Positions 42,610 through 50,769 of a stretch of 64,000 bases of DNA are shown in pieces. The notes beneath the pieces were generated by a model. The model searched no databases. It saw only the letters and a program-made list of their open reading frames with translations, and was not told where the DNA came from. A program made the position numbers and the translations under genes. This DNA comes from Brevundimonas pondensis (GTDB lineage Bacteria > Pseudomonadota > Alphaproteobacteria > Caulobacterales > Caulobacteraceae). Positions within the stretch are counted from its first letter, which is position 1; the number at the start of each line of letters is the position of its first letter. Where the stretch lies: assembly GCF_017487345.1 (NCBI RefSeq), contig NZ_CP062006.1, positions 936,001-1,000,000 on the forward strand. The letters are read 5' to 3'.

Positions 42610-43929
42610 TCAGACGCCTTCGGCCGGAAAATAGTCTCGGGCCTCGACAGGGGTGGCGAGTTCCAATCGTTCCGTCAGTTCTTCCATCTCCCGTCCAAGG
42701 AGGTCGTTGAAGGATTTCAGTCCCGCCGATTTCAGCCGGGGCGAGGCCTTCTCGAGAGCCACGATCATGGGGGTGATCTCGCCCTCGAGCAGCAGGTCGA
42801 AATCGGCTTCTTCGACGCCCATTTCTACGAAGAAGGCGTTCAGGTCCTCGCCCGTCATCTCGTCGAAATGCTTCGCCGCGCCAATCTGGAAAGCCAGCTC
42901 ATGGGTGAAGTGCCGGCTTAGCCGAATGGGCAGAAGGTCATAGAGGGGGGCGAAGCGAGGGGCGCCAGGCGCATCGTAAAGGATGGCGTGGTTCTTGGCG
43001 TGATTGTCCGTATTGCCGATGCAGAGATTGAAGATGGTGGTTCTGAGGAAGGCGAGGCGGCTGGCGGCGGGGTCGCGCGTCTGGTCCAGGACCGAGATGG
43101 CGGCGCTGACGTCGAACCAGCGGCCGGGTTGACCCCGTCTCTGGTACTTGAGCTCTGAAGGCAGGCCTAGCGCCTGGGCGAAATCCTCCTGATGGATTCG
43201 GGTGACGACCCCGTCGGCGACGTGGCGGTCGAACCTCTCGATCAGCAAGGCGTCGACATCGCCGATCCGGATCGCGGTAGGCACGGAGACATCCAGGCCA
43301 GCGGCCGAGGCCAGAATGGCGGCGGCCTCTTCATAACGTGCGTCCCGCGCGTCGCGGCGCGCCGGCACCTTCAGGATATGGGTCGTGGGCACGCGCGACC
43401 CGTATCTGGGCAGGGCGAAGGCGCCATTGGGCAGGAGGGTGACGGCGACCTTGCTTTGCACGCCGGCGACCGGAGACGGGTCTGTGACCTCCGTTGGAAG
43501 CCGCCGCTCGTCGCGTAGCGATTTGACGATCTTCAGCAGGGAGCTGTCGTCGAGGGGTTCATAGTCCTCGGCGAGGACGCCGGGACTCTTGATCGGCGGC
43601 ATATCCAGCGGGAGGCAGGAGACGCTGCCGGCGCAATCCACGCCCAGATGCTTCAGGAGGCCTACTACATCGTCGCGGGCCAGCGCTTCGCGCTCCATGA
43701 TCCGCTGCAGCTGCGTATTTTCCGGCAGCAGGTTGGCGAAAAAGGCGCGTGTCTCCACGTCGCCGAATGCTTCGTCCTCGACCGGCAGGGAGAGAGACAG
43801 GGGGGCGCCGCCGGCGGCGACATAGTCGGCGTCATAGAGGAAGGCCGTGTCGCCATGTGCGGTTCTTGCGAGCCGCCCCGCCGGGGTGGGAAAGCCGTCC
43901 ATCCAGACGGCGAGGACGTCTTCAGCCAT
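42610..43929 (-). CDS. hipA: HipA-type serine/threonine kinase toxin
   Basis: A 439-residue HipA-like kinase with N-terminal HipA domain (FFANLLPENTQLQRIMEREA), ATP-loop region (GVQSKVAVTLLPNG), IHQEDFAQALGLPSELKYQR and the catalytic loop IGNTDNHAKNHAIL (about residues 303-316), followed by APLYDLLP for Mg binding. HipA toxins phosphorylate aminoacyl-tRNA synthetases and induce dormancy. Its start overlaps the end of hipB by eight bases. Confidence 0.94.
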   Translation of the reverse strand: MAEDVLAVWMDGFPTPAGRLARTAHGDTAFLYDADYVAAGGAPLSLSLPVEDEAFGDVETRAFFANLLPENTQLQRIMEREALARDDVVGLLKHLGVDCAGSVSCLPLDMPPIKSPGVLAEDYEPLDDSSLLKIVKSLRDERRLPTEVTDPSPVAGVQSKVAVTLLPNGAFALPRYGSRVPTTHILKVPARRDARDARYEEAAAILASAAGLDVSVPTAIRIGDVDALLIERFDRHVADGVVTRIHQEDFAQALGLPSELKYQRRGQPGRWFDVSAAISVLDQTRDPAASRLAFLRTTIFNLCIGNTDNHAKNHAILYDAPGAPRFAPLYDLLPIRLSRHFTHELAFQIGAAKHFDEMTGEDLNAFFVEMGVEEADFDLLLEGEITPMIVALEKASPRLKSAGLKSFNDLLGREMEELTERLELATPVEARDYFPAEGV

Positions 43930-44515
43930 GAGAGTCCTGCGCTGTCAGCGTGAGGCCGAGCGCCTGACAGGCGGCCAGCGCCTTGCCGAGTTCGATCGTG
44001 GGCTTTCCGGCTTCCAGTTCGCTGACGAACCGGCGACCGACGCCAGCGTGTTCAGCCAACTGCTGCTGGGTGAGCTTGAGCGCCAGGCGCTTTGTGCGAA
44101 CGAGGTTCCCGAGGGCGGCGCCGTCAAGCAGCGGTATGGGTTCGATCCGGGGCGGCAGCGGCCGGGCGGCGCCGCCCGCGGGTGGGCTTTCCAGTCCGGA
44201 CGACTTCAGGGCGCTCAGGATCAGCGCAACGGCGCCGGCTGATGGCTTTGACCTTTCCGAAGGGGAGGGCTTTTCCACGCGAGAAACGCCTGGCTTGAGC
44301 ATTTGCCCCGCCCGAGCTTTGAAGGTGATCCTCATCTCGCGGGCGCCGGTGTCGTCCAGCAGGGCTCTGAGCGCGTTCGACTGGGTGGGGTATCGAACAA
44401 GGCGCGAGGTCTTGCCTAATTTTCCGGGGCTGGACAGGCCGCCCACTCGCGAGCGCGCCTCCGTTGAGGCGGCGGCGAGGCCGACGGGGAGCTGGGGCGG
44501 TCTGGTCTTGCTCAT
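43922..44515 (-). CDS. hipB: HipB-like antitoxin with long N-terminal extension
   Basis: A 197-residue protein. Only the last ~75 residues are a HipB/XRE HTH (LVRTKRLALKLTQQQLAEHA, GVGRRFVSELEAGKPTIELG). The first ~120 residues form a basic, low-complexity, proline/serine-rich region not found in E. coli HipB (88 residues). Two palindromes sharing TCCCGNNCGGGA lie upstream and fit HipB autorepression. It is the first gene of the hipBA operon. Confidence 0.88.
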   Translation of the reverse strand: MSKTRPPQLPVGLAAASTEARSRVGGLSSPGKLGKTSRLVRYPTQSNALRALLDDTGAREMRITFKARAGQMLKPGVSRVEKPSPSERSKPSAGAVALILSALKSSGLESPPAGGAARPLPPRIEPIPLLDGAALGNLVRTKRLALKLTQQQLAEHAGVGRRFVSELEAGKPTIELGKALAACQALGLTLTAQDSHG

Positions 44516-44522
44516 GGTCAAA

Positions 44523-44536
44523 TTCCCGTACGGGAA
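44523..44536. promoter_or_regulatory. hipBA operator 1 (14-base perfect palindrome)
   Basis: TTCCCGTACGGGAA reads the same on both strands. It lies eight bases upstream of the hipB start, shares the core TCCCGNNCGGGA with operator 2 and resembles the inverted-repeat plan of HipB sites. Confidence 0.75.
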
Positions 44537-44572
44537 CACATATAGAGCGTGGGGCGTCGGAATGCAAAGGCA

Positions 44573-44590
44573 TGATCCCGATCGGGATCA
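44573..44590. promoter_or_regulatory. hipBA operator 2 (18-base perfect palindrome)
   Basis: TGATCCCGATCGGGATCA is a perfect palindrome with the same core as operator 1. The two centres are 52 bases apart, five helical turns, so two HipB dimers would sit on the same DNA face. Confidence 0.75.
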
Positions 44591-44887
44591 CATCTTGCTC
44601 CTGAGTGTGACGCGAAGCTGATGGGAGTGTTTTGCTTGCCTAGGGACGCCGTTCCGGTGACAGTAGCCTGTCCGCTCGGATGGCCGTCGCTATGTCCAGG
44701 CGAAAGCTAAAGGCGTCGGCGCGCGAGCTCTCGTGTTCTTAACAGCCCGGCGGACACCCTCCCTCATTGTGGCGCTTGGCGTGGCGGCGAGGTAGGCTTT
44801 TGCAGAAGTGATTTGAGGCGCGGATGCGAACGAACCTGGCAGGCATGATCGATCCGACGACGCTCCGATCGCAGGACGGGCAGTTCC

Positions 44888-45820
44888 ATGCGGGCTGATC
44901 TCGACCATCTGCCGGCCAAACAGCAGCGCGAGCTGGAGCGCGTTCGTACGACCCTGCTGACCGAGTTCGACGCCGCAATAAAGAGCGGGGGCGGGGGCAC
45001 CCAGTCTTGGCGGCGCGACGGCCGGGTGCTGAAGATCATCCTGTTTGGCTCCTACGCCCGCACCGACTGGGTCGACGAACCCGACAACGGCTACCTGTCC
45101 GACTTCGATCTGCTGGTGATCGTCAGCCACGAAAAGCTGACCGACATCGCCGACTATTGGTACGTCGCCGAGGACAAGATCCTGCGCGACCCCGCCGTGG
45201 GGCGGACGGTCAACATCATCGTCCACACCATGGCCGAGGTGAACCAGGCCCTGACCCGGGGCGAGTATTTCTGGACCGACATCCTGCGCGACGGCGTGGT
45301 GCTGTATGAGTTGCCGGGACATCCATTCGCTCAGCCGAAGCCGATGACGGCCATGGAAGCATGCGACGCCGCCCAGCGGCATTTCGCAAAGTGGATTGGG
45401 AGCGTCGACAGGTCCCTGGAGACCGCCAAGGGGCAACTGGCGAATGAATCCGATCTCGGGTGGAGAAGGGATGCTGCATTTTCACTCCATCAGGCGGTTG
45501 AACGTGCCTACGTCTGCTTCCTGCTGGTTCACACCTTCTACTTTCCGCGCTCCCACAACATCAAGTTCCTCCGGTCGTTGGCTGAGGACACCGACAAGCG
45601 ACTGACCGGCGCTTGGCCGAGGGAGGAGCGTGCCGACAGACGGCGCTTTGAGCTTCTGAAGCGCGCCTATGTCGAAGCGCGCTATTCCGACGAGTACGAC
45701 GTCAATGCTGAGGACTTGGCGCTCCAGTTCGAATCCGTGGTCCGGCTCCGAAACCTGGTCGCCGCAGCCAGCAATGAGCGGATCGCGGAGCTCGCGCGGG
45801 ACGCGGAGGCCGGGGCCTGA
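44888..45820 (+). CDS. Nucleotidyltransferase-HEPN fusion protein
   Basis: A 310-residue protein. The N-terminal MNT-type nucleotidyltransferase has FGSYARTDW (G54, S55) and the metal aspartates in YLSDFDLLV (D72, D74). The C-terminal HEPN domain (about 155-300) contains RRDAAFSLHQAVERAYVCFL and FPRSHNIKFLRSL. MNT and HEPN proteins usually form two-gene toxin-antitoxin pairs in which the transferase AMPylates and silences the HEPN RNase. Here both are one chain. It lies downstream of hipBA on the opposite strand. Confidence 0.9.
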   Translation: MRADLDHLPAKQQRELERVRTTLLTEFDAAIKSGGGGTQSWRRDGRVLKIILFGSYARTDWVDEPDNGYLSDFDLLVIVSHEKLTDIADYWYVAEDKILRDPAVGRTVNIIVHTMAEVNQALTRGEYFWTDILRDGVVLYELPGHPFAQPKPMTAMEACDAAQRHFAKWIGSVDRSLETAKGQLANESDLGWRRDAAFSLHQAVERAYVCFLLVHTFYFPRSHNIKFLRSLAEDTDKRLTGAWPREERADRRRFELLKRAYVEARYSDEYDVNAEDLALQFESVVRLRNLVAAASNERIAELARDAEAGA

Positions 45821-45942
45821 CCTCATCTCCATGGCGCGAGCGGGCGACGGTGACCTTCTCCGCCTGTCCGGGCGCTCAGTTCTGGATACGCCGGTGACCG
45901 ACCCCATTGCGAACCTTGGCCGCTGAGGCGCAGGGTCGCCTC

Positions 45943-46293
45943 ATGTTGTATTTCGTCCTCAAAGCCACGATCTCGGGCCTTCTGATCGCCGCTGTCTCGA
46001 CGCTGGCCAAGCGCTATCCCGGGTTCGGCGCCCTGGTGGCCTCCCTGCCGCTTGTTTCAGTTCTAGGCATGATCTGGCTATGGCGGGACAGACCGGACGC
46101 CGGGAACATGGCGGCTCACGCCGAAGCGACCTTCTGGTATGTCCTGCCGTCGCTGCCGATGTTCCTTCTGATCCCGGCCCTCCTGCGGCAGGGAGTGTCA
46201 TTCTGGATCGCGTTGGCGGCTGGATGCGCCCTGACCATCGTTCTCTACGTGGTGATGACCTTGGTCGCGTCGCGCTTCGGGCTTCAGTTGTAG
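45943..46293 (+). CDS. DUF3147 family membrane protein
   Basis: A 116-residue protein with four predicted helices (FVLKATISGLLIAAVSTLAK, GALVASLPLVSVLGMIWLWR, LPSLPMFLLIPALL, IALAAGCALTIVLYVVMTLV), a good match to the small DUF3147 family. Start at ATG 45943. Family function is unknown. It is convergent with the MerR gene downstream and stands alone. Confidence 0.8.
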   Translation: MLYFVLKATISGLLIAAVSTLAKRYPGFGALVASLPLVSVLGMIWLWRDRPDAGNMAAHAEATFWYVLPSLPMFLLIPALLRQGVSFWIALAAGCALTIVLYVVMTLVASRFGLQL

Positions 46294-46354
46294 GGCGAAA
46301 GGCAGGGGCGGATTCGAGGTCGGCTCGGTCGGGAGCAGGCCCGTCCTCAGGATC

Positions 46355-46777
46355 CTAGTGTCTGTCGTGCAGGCAGTTGCCATGGTCGCCGAGGGCCTCG
46401 ATGACCCGGCATTTTGAAGATGTATCCTGGACGCATTGCGTCATGCGGGCGACCTCGGCTCTCAAGGCGGTGAGGCGCGCGATCTTGTGGTCGATATCGG
46501 CGAGGTGGGACCGGGCGATGGTGTCAGCCGAGTGGCAGGGGCGGCTCGGATCACCGGCCAGCGCCAGAAGCTCGCGGATCGGTTCGATCTCGAAACCGAG
46601 TTCACGCGCGTGTCGAATGAACCGCAGACGACGCAGATCGCCGTCGTCATAGAGGCGCCGGTTGCCTTCCGTGCGGGGGGGCGAAGGCAGGAGCTGGATC
46701 TGTTCATAGTAGCGGATCGTCGGCGCCTTGATCCCGCATTCCTTCGACGCCTGGCCGATCGTCACGCCCTGGTTCAT
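46355..46777 (-). CDS. MerR-family heavy-metal regulator (CadR/ZntR type)
   Basis: A 140-residue MerR activator (TIGQASKECGIKAPTIRYYE) with metal-site cysteines C81 (RPCHSAD), C115 (TQCVQD) and C123 (SKCRVIEALGDH), the pattern of Zn/Cd/Pb sensors. The C-terminus adds a further cysteine/histidine group (GNCLHDRH), as in CadR. It is divergent from the P-type ATPase at 46847, and an excellent MerR promoter lies between the two genes. Confidence 0.92.
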   Translation of the reverse strand: MNQGVTIGQASKECGIKAPTIRYYEQIQLLPSPPRTEGNRRLYDDGDLRRLRFIRHARELGFEIEPIRELLALAGDPSRPCHSADTIARSHLADIDHKIARLTALRAEVARMTQCVQDTSSKCRVIEALGDHGNCLHDRH

Positions 46778-46785
46778 TTTACCGC

Positions 46786-46816
46786 TTGCTCCTCTAGTCG
46801 CTAGAGGAAGTAGCGT
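46786..46816 (+). promoter_or_regulatory. MerR-type promoter driving the Zn/Cd/Pb ATPase
   Basis: The perfect dyad CCTCTAG (46791-46797) / CTAGAGG (46801-46807) with a three-base centre lies between TTGCTC (-35, 46786-46791) and TAGCGT (-10, 46811-46816). The 19-base spacer is characteristic of promoters twisted into activity by metal-bound MerR proteins. It lies between the divergent merR and ATPase genes. Confidence 0.85.
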
Positions 46817-46846
46817 CGGCTGGAGTTTGAAACAAGGAGCACGCTC

Positions 46847-48994
46847 GTGGCGGCGGAAACCCTGGAAACCCGATATCGCGTGACCGGCATGGATTGCTCA
46901 AGCTGCGGCTCCAAGGTCGATACGGCGGTGCGCAAACTTCCGGGCGTCATCGATGTTGCGGTGGCGGTCTCCTCCGGCGTCCTGAAGATTCAGCGCGGCC
47001 CCGATTTCGCTGGGGACGATGCGATGCGACAGGTCCGCAATCTGGGTTACGGCGTCGAGACGCTCGCTCCGCCGACCTCGACGACGGGATCGGAGATCGT
47101 CTCTCCCGCCGACAACCCGCCTGCGGCGAAGGGGCCGTGGTGGTGGACCCGAAAGGCCAAGCTGACGGCGGCCTGCGGCGTCGCCCTGATCGCAGCCTAT
47201 GTCTTGGGCTACCTGTTCCCCGCCGTCGAACGCGAGGCCTTTCTGGTCGCCCTGGCGGTCGGTCTTGTCCCGGTCGGCTGGCGTGCGATCACCGCCGCCC
47301 GGTTCGGGTCGCCGTTCTCGATCGAGATGCTGATGACGATCGCTGCGGTCGGGGCCGTGTTCATCGGGGCTCAGGAAGAGGCGGCGGTCGTCGTCCTTCT
47401 CTTCCTGGTCGGTGAAATGCTGGAGGGCGTCGCTGCAGGCCGTGCTCGCAAGAGCATCCAGGGGTTGACCGACCTGGTCCCCAAGACCGCCCTTGTCGAG
47501 GTCAATGGTCAGGTCAGCGAAGTTCCGGCTGAAGGCCTGGCGGTCGGCGTTGTCATCCTGGTGAGGCCCGGCGACCGCGTACCGGCGGATGGGGACATCG
47601 TTGAAGGCGAAGGCGAAATCGATGAAGCCCCGGTGACGGGGGAGAGCGTTCCCAAGCGGAAAATGGTCGGCGACCCTGTCTACGCCGGGACCATCAATGT
47701 AGGCGGCGTCCTGCGCGTCAGGGTCACCGCGGCCGCCGCCGACAACACCATTGCGCGGGTCGTGCGTCTGGTGGAGGAGGCGCAGGAATCCAAGTCGCCG
47801 ACCGAGCGTTTCATCGACCGCTTCTCGAAGATCTATACGCCCCTGGTTCTCGTCGTCGGCGCCCTGGTCGCGACCGTGCCGCCGCTCGTGTTCGGGGCAG
47901 GGTGGGGCGAATGGATTTACAAGGGCCTGGCGATCCTGCTGATCGGCTGTCCCTGTTCCCTGGTGATCTCGACGCCGGCGGCCATCGCTGCAGGTTTGTC
48001 CGCCGGCGCACGGCGGGGGCTGCTGATGAAGGGCGGGGCCGTGCTCGAAACCCTCGGCAAGATCACCGCCGTCGCCTTCGACAAGACGGGAACGCTGACG
48101 TCCGGCAAGCCGCTGGTGACCGACATCGTGGCCGGCGCACGTCCGGAAGCCGAGATGCTCGCGCTGGCGGCGGCGCTGGAAACCGGATCGAGCCACCCCC
48201 TGGCCGTGGCCATACTCAATCGCGCCAAGGCCGAGGGCGTGTCCATCCTGCCCGCTTCGGCGGCCCGGGCGATCGCGGGGGAGGGCGTGGAAGGGACCGT
48301 GGGGGGCGAAGAGGTCTTCCTGGGCTCGCCTCAGGCCGCCGCGCGGCGGACTTTGCTCTCTGCGTCTCAGGATGAGGCGGTCGCGCGCTTCAATGCGCAG
48401 GGCAAGACCGTTTCGGTCGTCGTGATCGACGGCCGGGTCGTGGGCTTCCTGGCCATAAGGGACGAGGCGCGGTCCGACGCAGCGGCGGGCTTGGCTCGTC
48501 TGAAGGCCATGGGGGTTCGCTCTGTCATGCTGACGGGGGACAACCAGCGCACCGCCGAGGCGGTCGCCAGCGGCCTCGGCGTCGAAGCGCGCGCGGAACT
48601 GCTGCCGCAGGACAAGCAGAGGATCGTCAAGGAACTCCAGGCCCAAGGTCTTGTCGTCGCCAAGGTCGGCGACGGCATCAATGACGCGCCAGCACTCGCC
48701 GCCGCCGACATCGGCATCGCCATGGGCGGCGGCGCCGACGTGGCTCTTGAGACGGCTGACGCGGCGGTGCTGCACGGTCGGGTCCAGGACATTCCCGACA
48801 TGATCGTCCTGTCGAACGGGGTGATGGGCAACATCCGTCAGAACATCACCATCTCCCTGGGCCTGAAGGCCGTCTTCCTGGTCACGACCTTGATCGGCGT
48901 CACCGGTCTGTGGCCGGCTATCCTCGCCGATACCGGGGCGACCGTGCTGGTGACCGCCAACGCCATGCGTTTGCTGCGATGGAAGCCGAGGTGA
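46847..48994 (+). CDS. Zn/Cd/Pb-translocating P-type ATPase (ZntA/CadA type)
   Basis: A 715-residue P1B-type ATPase, start GTG 46847 with AAGGAG upstream. It has an N-terminal HMA domain with GMDCSSC (C17, C20), eight helices, the CPC metal site (C368-P-C370), phosphorylation site DKTGTLTSG (D412), the nucleotide-domain SSHPLA and GDGINDAPAL. The CPC site plus an N-terminal CxxC fits P1B-2 (Zn, Cd, Pb) pumps. It is expressed from the MerR-controlled promoter, so metal-induced efflux into the periplasm is the predicted role. Confidence 0.94.
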   Translation: MAAETLETRYRVTGMDCSSCGSKVDTAVRKLPGVIDVAVAVSSGVLKIQRGPDFAGDDAMRQVRNLGYGVETLAPPTSTTGSEIVSPADNPPAAKGPWWWTRKAKLTAACGVALIAAYVLGYLFPAVEREAFLVALAVGLVPVGWRAITAARFGSPFSIEMLMTIAAVGAVFIGAQEEAAVVVLLFLVGEMLEGVAAGRARKSIQGLTDLVPKTALVEVNGQVSEVPAEGLAVGVVILVRPGDRVPADGDIVEGEGEIDEAPVTGESVPKRKMVGDPVYAGTINVGGVLRVRVTAAAADNTIARVVRLVEEAQESKSPTERFIDRFSKIYTPLVLVVGALVATVPPLVFGAGWGEWIYKGLAILLIGCPCSLVISTPAAIAAGLSAGARRGLLMKGGAVLETLGKITAVAFDKTGTLTSGKPLVTDIVAGARPEAEMLALAAALETGSSHPLAVAILNRAKAEGVSILPASAARAIAGEGVEGTVGGEEVFLGSPQAAARRTLLSASQDEAVARFNAQGKTVSVVVIDGRVVGFLAIRDEARSDAAAGLARLKAMGVRSVMLTGDNQRTAEAVASGLGVEARAELLPQDKQRIVKELQAQGLVVAKVGDGINDAPALAAADIGIAMGGGADVALETADAAVLHGRVQDIPDMIVLSNGVMGNIRQNITISLGLKAVFLVTTLIGVTGLWPAILADTGATVLVTANAMRLLRWKPR

Positions 48995-49105
48995 CCCGCG
49001 ACGTTTCACGTCCGTCGACGATCGGTCCTGAAACAAGGCTGGGCTTGCGGCGTTTGATGCCTCGTTCTCGTTTGCCGCTCGCCTGCGTTGTGCTAGGAAG
49101 TGATC

Positions 49106-49462
49106 ATGTTTGAATGGTCGAACAGGACACTTCTGGCGGGGGCGCTTCTTGCGCTCATCATCGTCGTGTTCGGTTTCCTGCCGGCCGCGGAGGCGGCGAC
49201 CTGCGCGCCGGAAGCCCAGGCTGATGCCGCGGCCTCATCCTTTTCGGCCTCGCCCGAGCAGAACCAGGAACAGGGCAAGGGCGGCGACCTAAAACACGGC
49301 GGCTGCGCCCATGGTCACTGTCACCACGGCTCAACCGGCATACAGCCTTTGTCGATCGCTGTTCCGGCCAAGCTGGACAAGACTGGCGGCCCCAAGGCGC
49401 CGAAGTGCGACCAGATGGCGTCCCGAACGCCGGCCGGCCCGGACCGCCCACCCAGAGTCTGA
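49106..49462 (+). CDS. Small exported His/Cys-rich protein ahead of czcCBA
   Basis: A 118-residue protein (ATG 49106 with AGGAAG upstream) with an N-terminal hydrophobic segment ending near AEAAT. The mature part has a histidine/cysteine-rich motif (KHGGCAHGHCHHGSTG) suited to bind Zn, Cd or Ni. Similar small proteins precede czc-type operons (CzcI/CzcE-like position) and are thought to act in the periplasm as metal sensors or buffers. It starts the czc operon 53 bases before the CzcC gene. Confidence 0.7.
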   Translation: MFEWSNRTLLAGALLALIIVVFGFLPAAEAATCAPEAQADAAASSFSASPEQNQEQGKGGDLKHGGCAHGHCHHGSTGIQPLSIAVPAKLDKTGGPKAPKCDQMASRTPAGPDRPPRV

Positions 49463-49515
49463 CTCGAATGCCGCGCCTTCGTGCGCCCATCCGTCAGAAA
49501 TCTGGGAAATGAACC

Positions 49516-50769
49516 ATGTCTTCCTCACATCGTCGGTCGCCGCTCCTGGCGGCCGGCTGCGCCGTGGTCGCCGTAGCGACAGCGGCCGCTGCACCTGCCT
49601 GGGCTGATCCTGCGCCAAGCTATGAAACCCTGCTCGGACGCATCGGCCAGACGCCGGTCAACGTCGAGGCCGGCGCCTTGCTCGACGCCGCCGAGGCGCG
49701 CGTTCGTCAGGCGCGCGTGCGCCCCAATCCTCAACTCGGCCTGAGCGTCGACGGCGTCCTGGGGAGCGGTCCCTATGACGGCTACAGCAATGCCGAGACC
49801 AGCCTGGCTGTGACCCAGGACCTTGAACTCTGGGGGCGTCGCAGCGCCAGGGTGGAGGTCGCGCGCGGGGAAGCCGGCGCAGCCGCTCTTCGCCGCGATC
49901 TCGCCGGCGTAGACGCTGCGGGTCGGCTGGCGCTGGTTTACGCCGAGGCCGAGGCGGCTGATCGTCGATTTCAACTGGCCAAGGAGGCCTTGACCATCAC
50001 CCTGGCCGACGCTCGCGCCGCCCTGTTGCTGGTGGAAGAGGGGCGAGAACCCCTGTTGCGCGGCATTCAGGCGGAAACCGAGGCGGCCTCGGCGCGTGCT
50101 TCGCAAGACGAGGCCGGCGCTGAACGCGAGGCCGCTTTCGCGCGGTTGACGGCGACGGCGATGTTGCCGACGGCCGTCACCTCCATCGACGCAGGCGTTC
50201 TGGATCGCACGCCATCGGCGTCGGAGCCCTCCGGATCGATTTCGCCCGTCGTGCGCGTGGCGGAAGCGGAGCGCGACACGGCCGAACGGCGTATCCGGGT
50301 GGAGCGGATCAATGCTCGTCCCAACGTCAGCGCTTCGGTCGGGGTGAGGCGCTACGAAGCCGAAGACGCCACCGCATTGACGTTCGGCGTCAGCATGCCC
50401 CTGCCGCTGTTCGATCGAAATCGGGGCAATATCCAGGCGGCCCAGGCTGAGTTCCGGGCGGCGGAAGCCCGTCTCGACGGCGCTCGCCTCGAAGAAGCCG
50501 CCGATCGAAGCGCGGCTCTGGCGCGCCTCAACGCCTCCGTCAGTCGCGTGGGAGCGACGGACGCCGGCGTGACCTCGGCCGAGGAGGCCTATCGCCTTTC
50601 TCGGCTGGGTTTCGAAGCCGGACGCATCTCCCAGCTTGAACTGCGCGCATCCCGCGCCGCCCTGATCTCCGCCCGCACCGCCGCCGTTGACGCCCGCCTC
50701 GCGCGCGTCCGTGCGGAAATCGACCTCGCGCGCCTGCAAGGCCGCATCCCGTTTGGAGCCGCCCTGTGA
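49516..50769 (+). CDS. czcC: CzcC-like outer-membrane efflux protein (TolC family)
   Basis: A 417-residue protein with signal peptide (APAWA) and the repeated TolC-fold helices (RVRQARVRPNPQLGLSVDGV, LVEEGREPLLRGIQAETEAA, SRLGFEAGRISQLELRASRA). The family motif ARPNVSASVGVRRYE identifies the heavy-metal CzcC branch. It forms the outer-membrane exit duct for the CzcCBA efflux pump. It ends with GTGA overlap into czcB. Confidence 0.92.
   Translation: MSSSHRRSPLLAAGCAVVAVATAAAAPAWADPAPSYETLLGRIGQTPVNVEAGALLDAAEARVRQARVRPNPQLGLSVDGVLGSGPYDGYSNAETSLAVTQDLELWGRRSARVEVARGEAGAAALRRDLAGVDAAGRLALVYAEAEAADRRFQLAKEALTITLADARAALLLVEEGREPLLRGIQAETEAASARASQDEAGAEREAAFARLTATAMLPTAVTSIDAGVLDRTPSASEPSGSISPVVRVAEAERDTAERRIRVERINARPNVSASVGVRRYEAEDATALTFGVSMPLPLFDRNRGNIQAAQAEFRAAEARLDGARLEEAADRSAALARLNASVSRVGATDAGVTSAEEAYRLSRLGFEAGRISQLELRASRAALISARTAAVDARLARVRAEIDLARLQGRIPFGAAL

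Noticed and set aside
46898..49036. A 712-codon open frame on the minus strand opposite the Zn/Cd/Pb ATPase
   Set aside because: It is a shadow of the ATPase gene; the protein has Arg/His/Gln/Gly-rich antisense composition and no family features.
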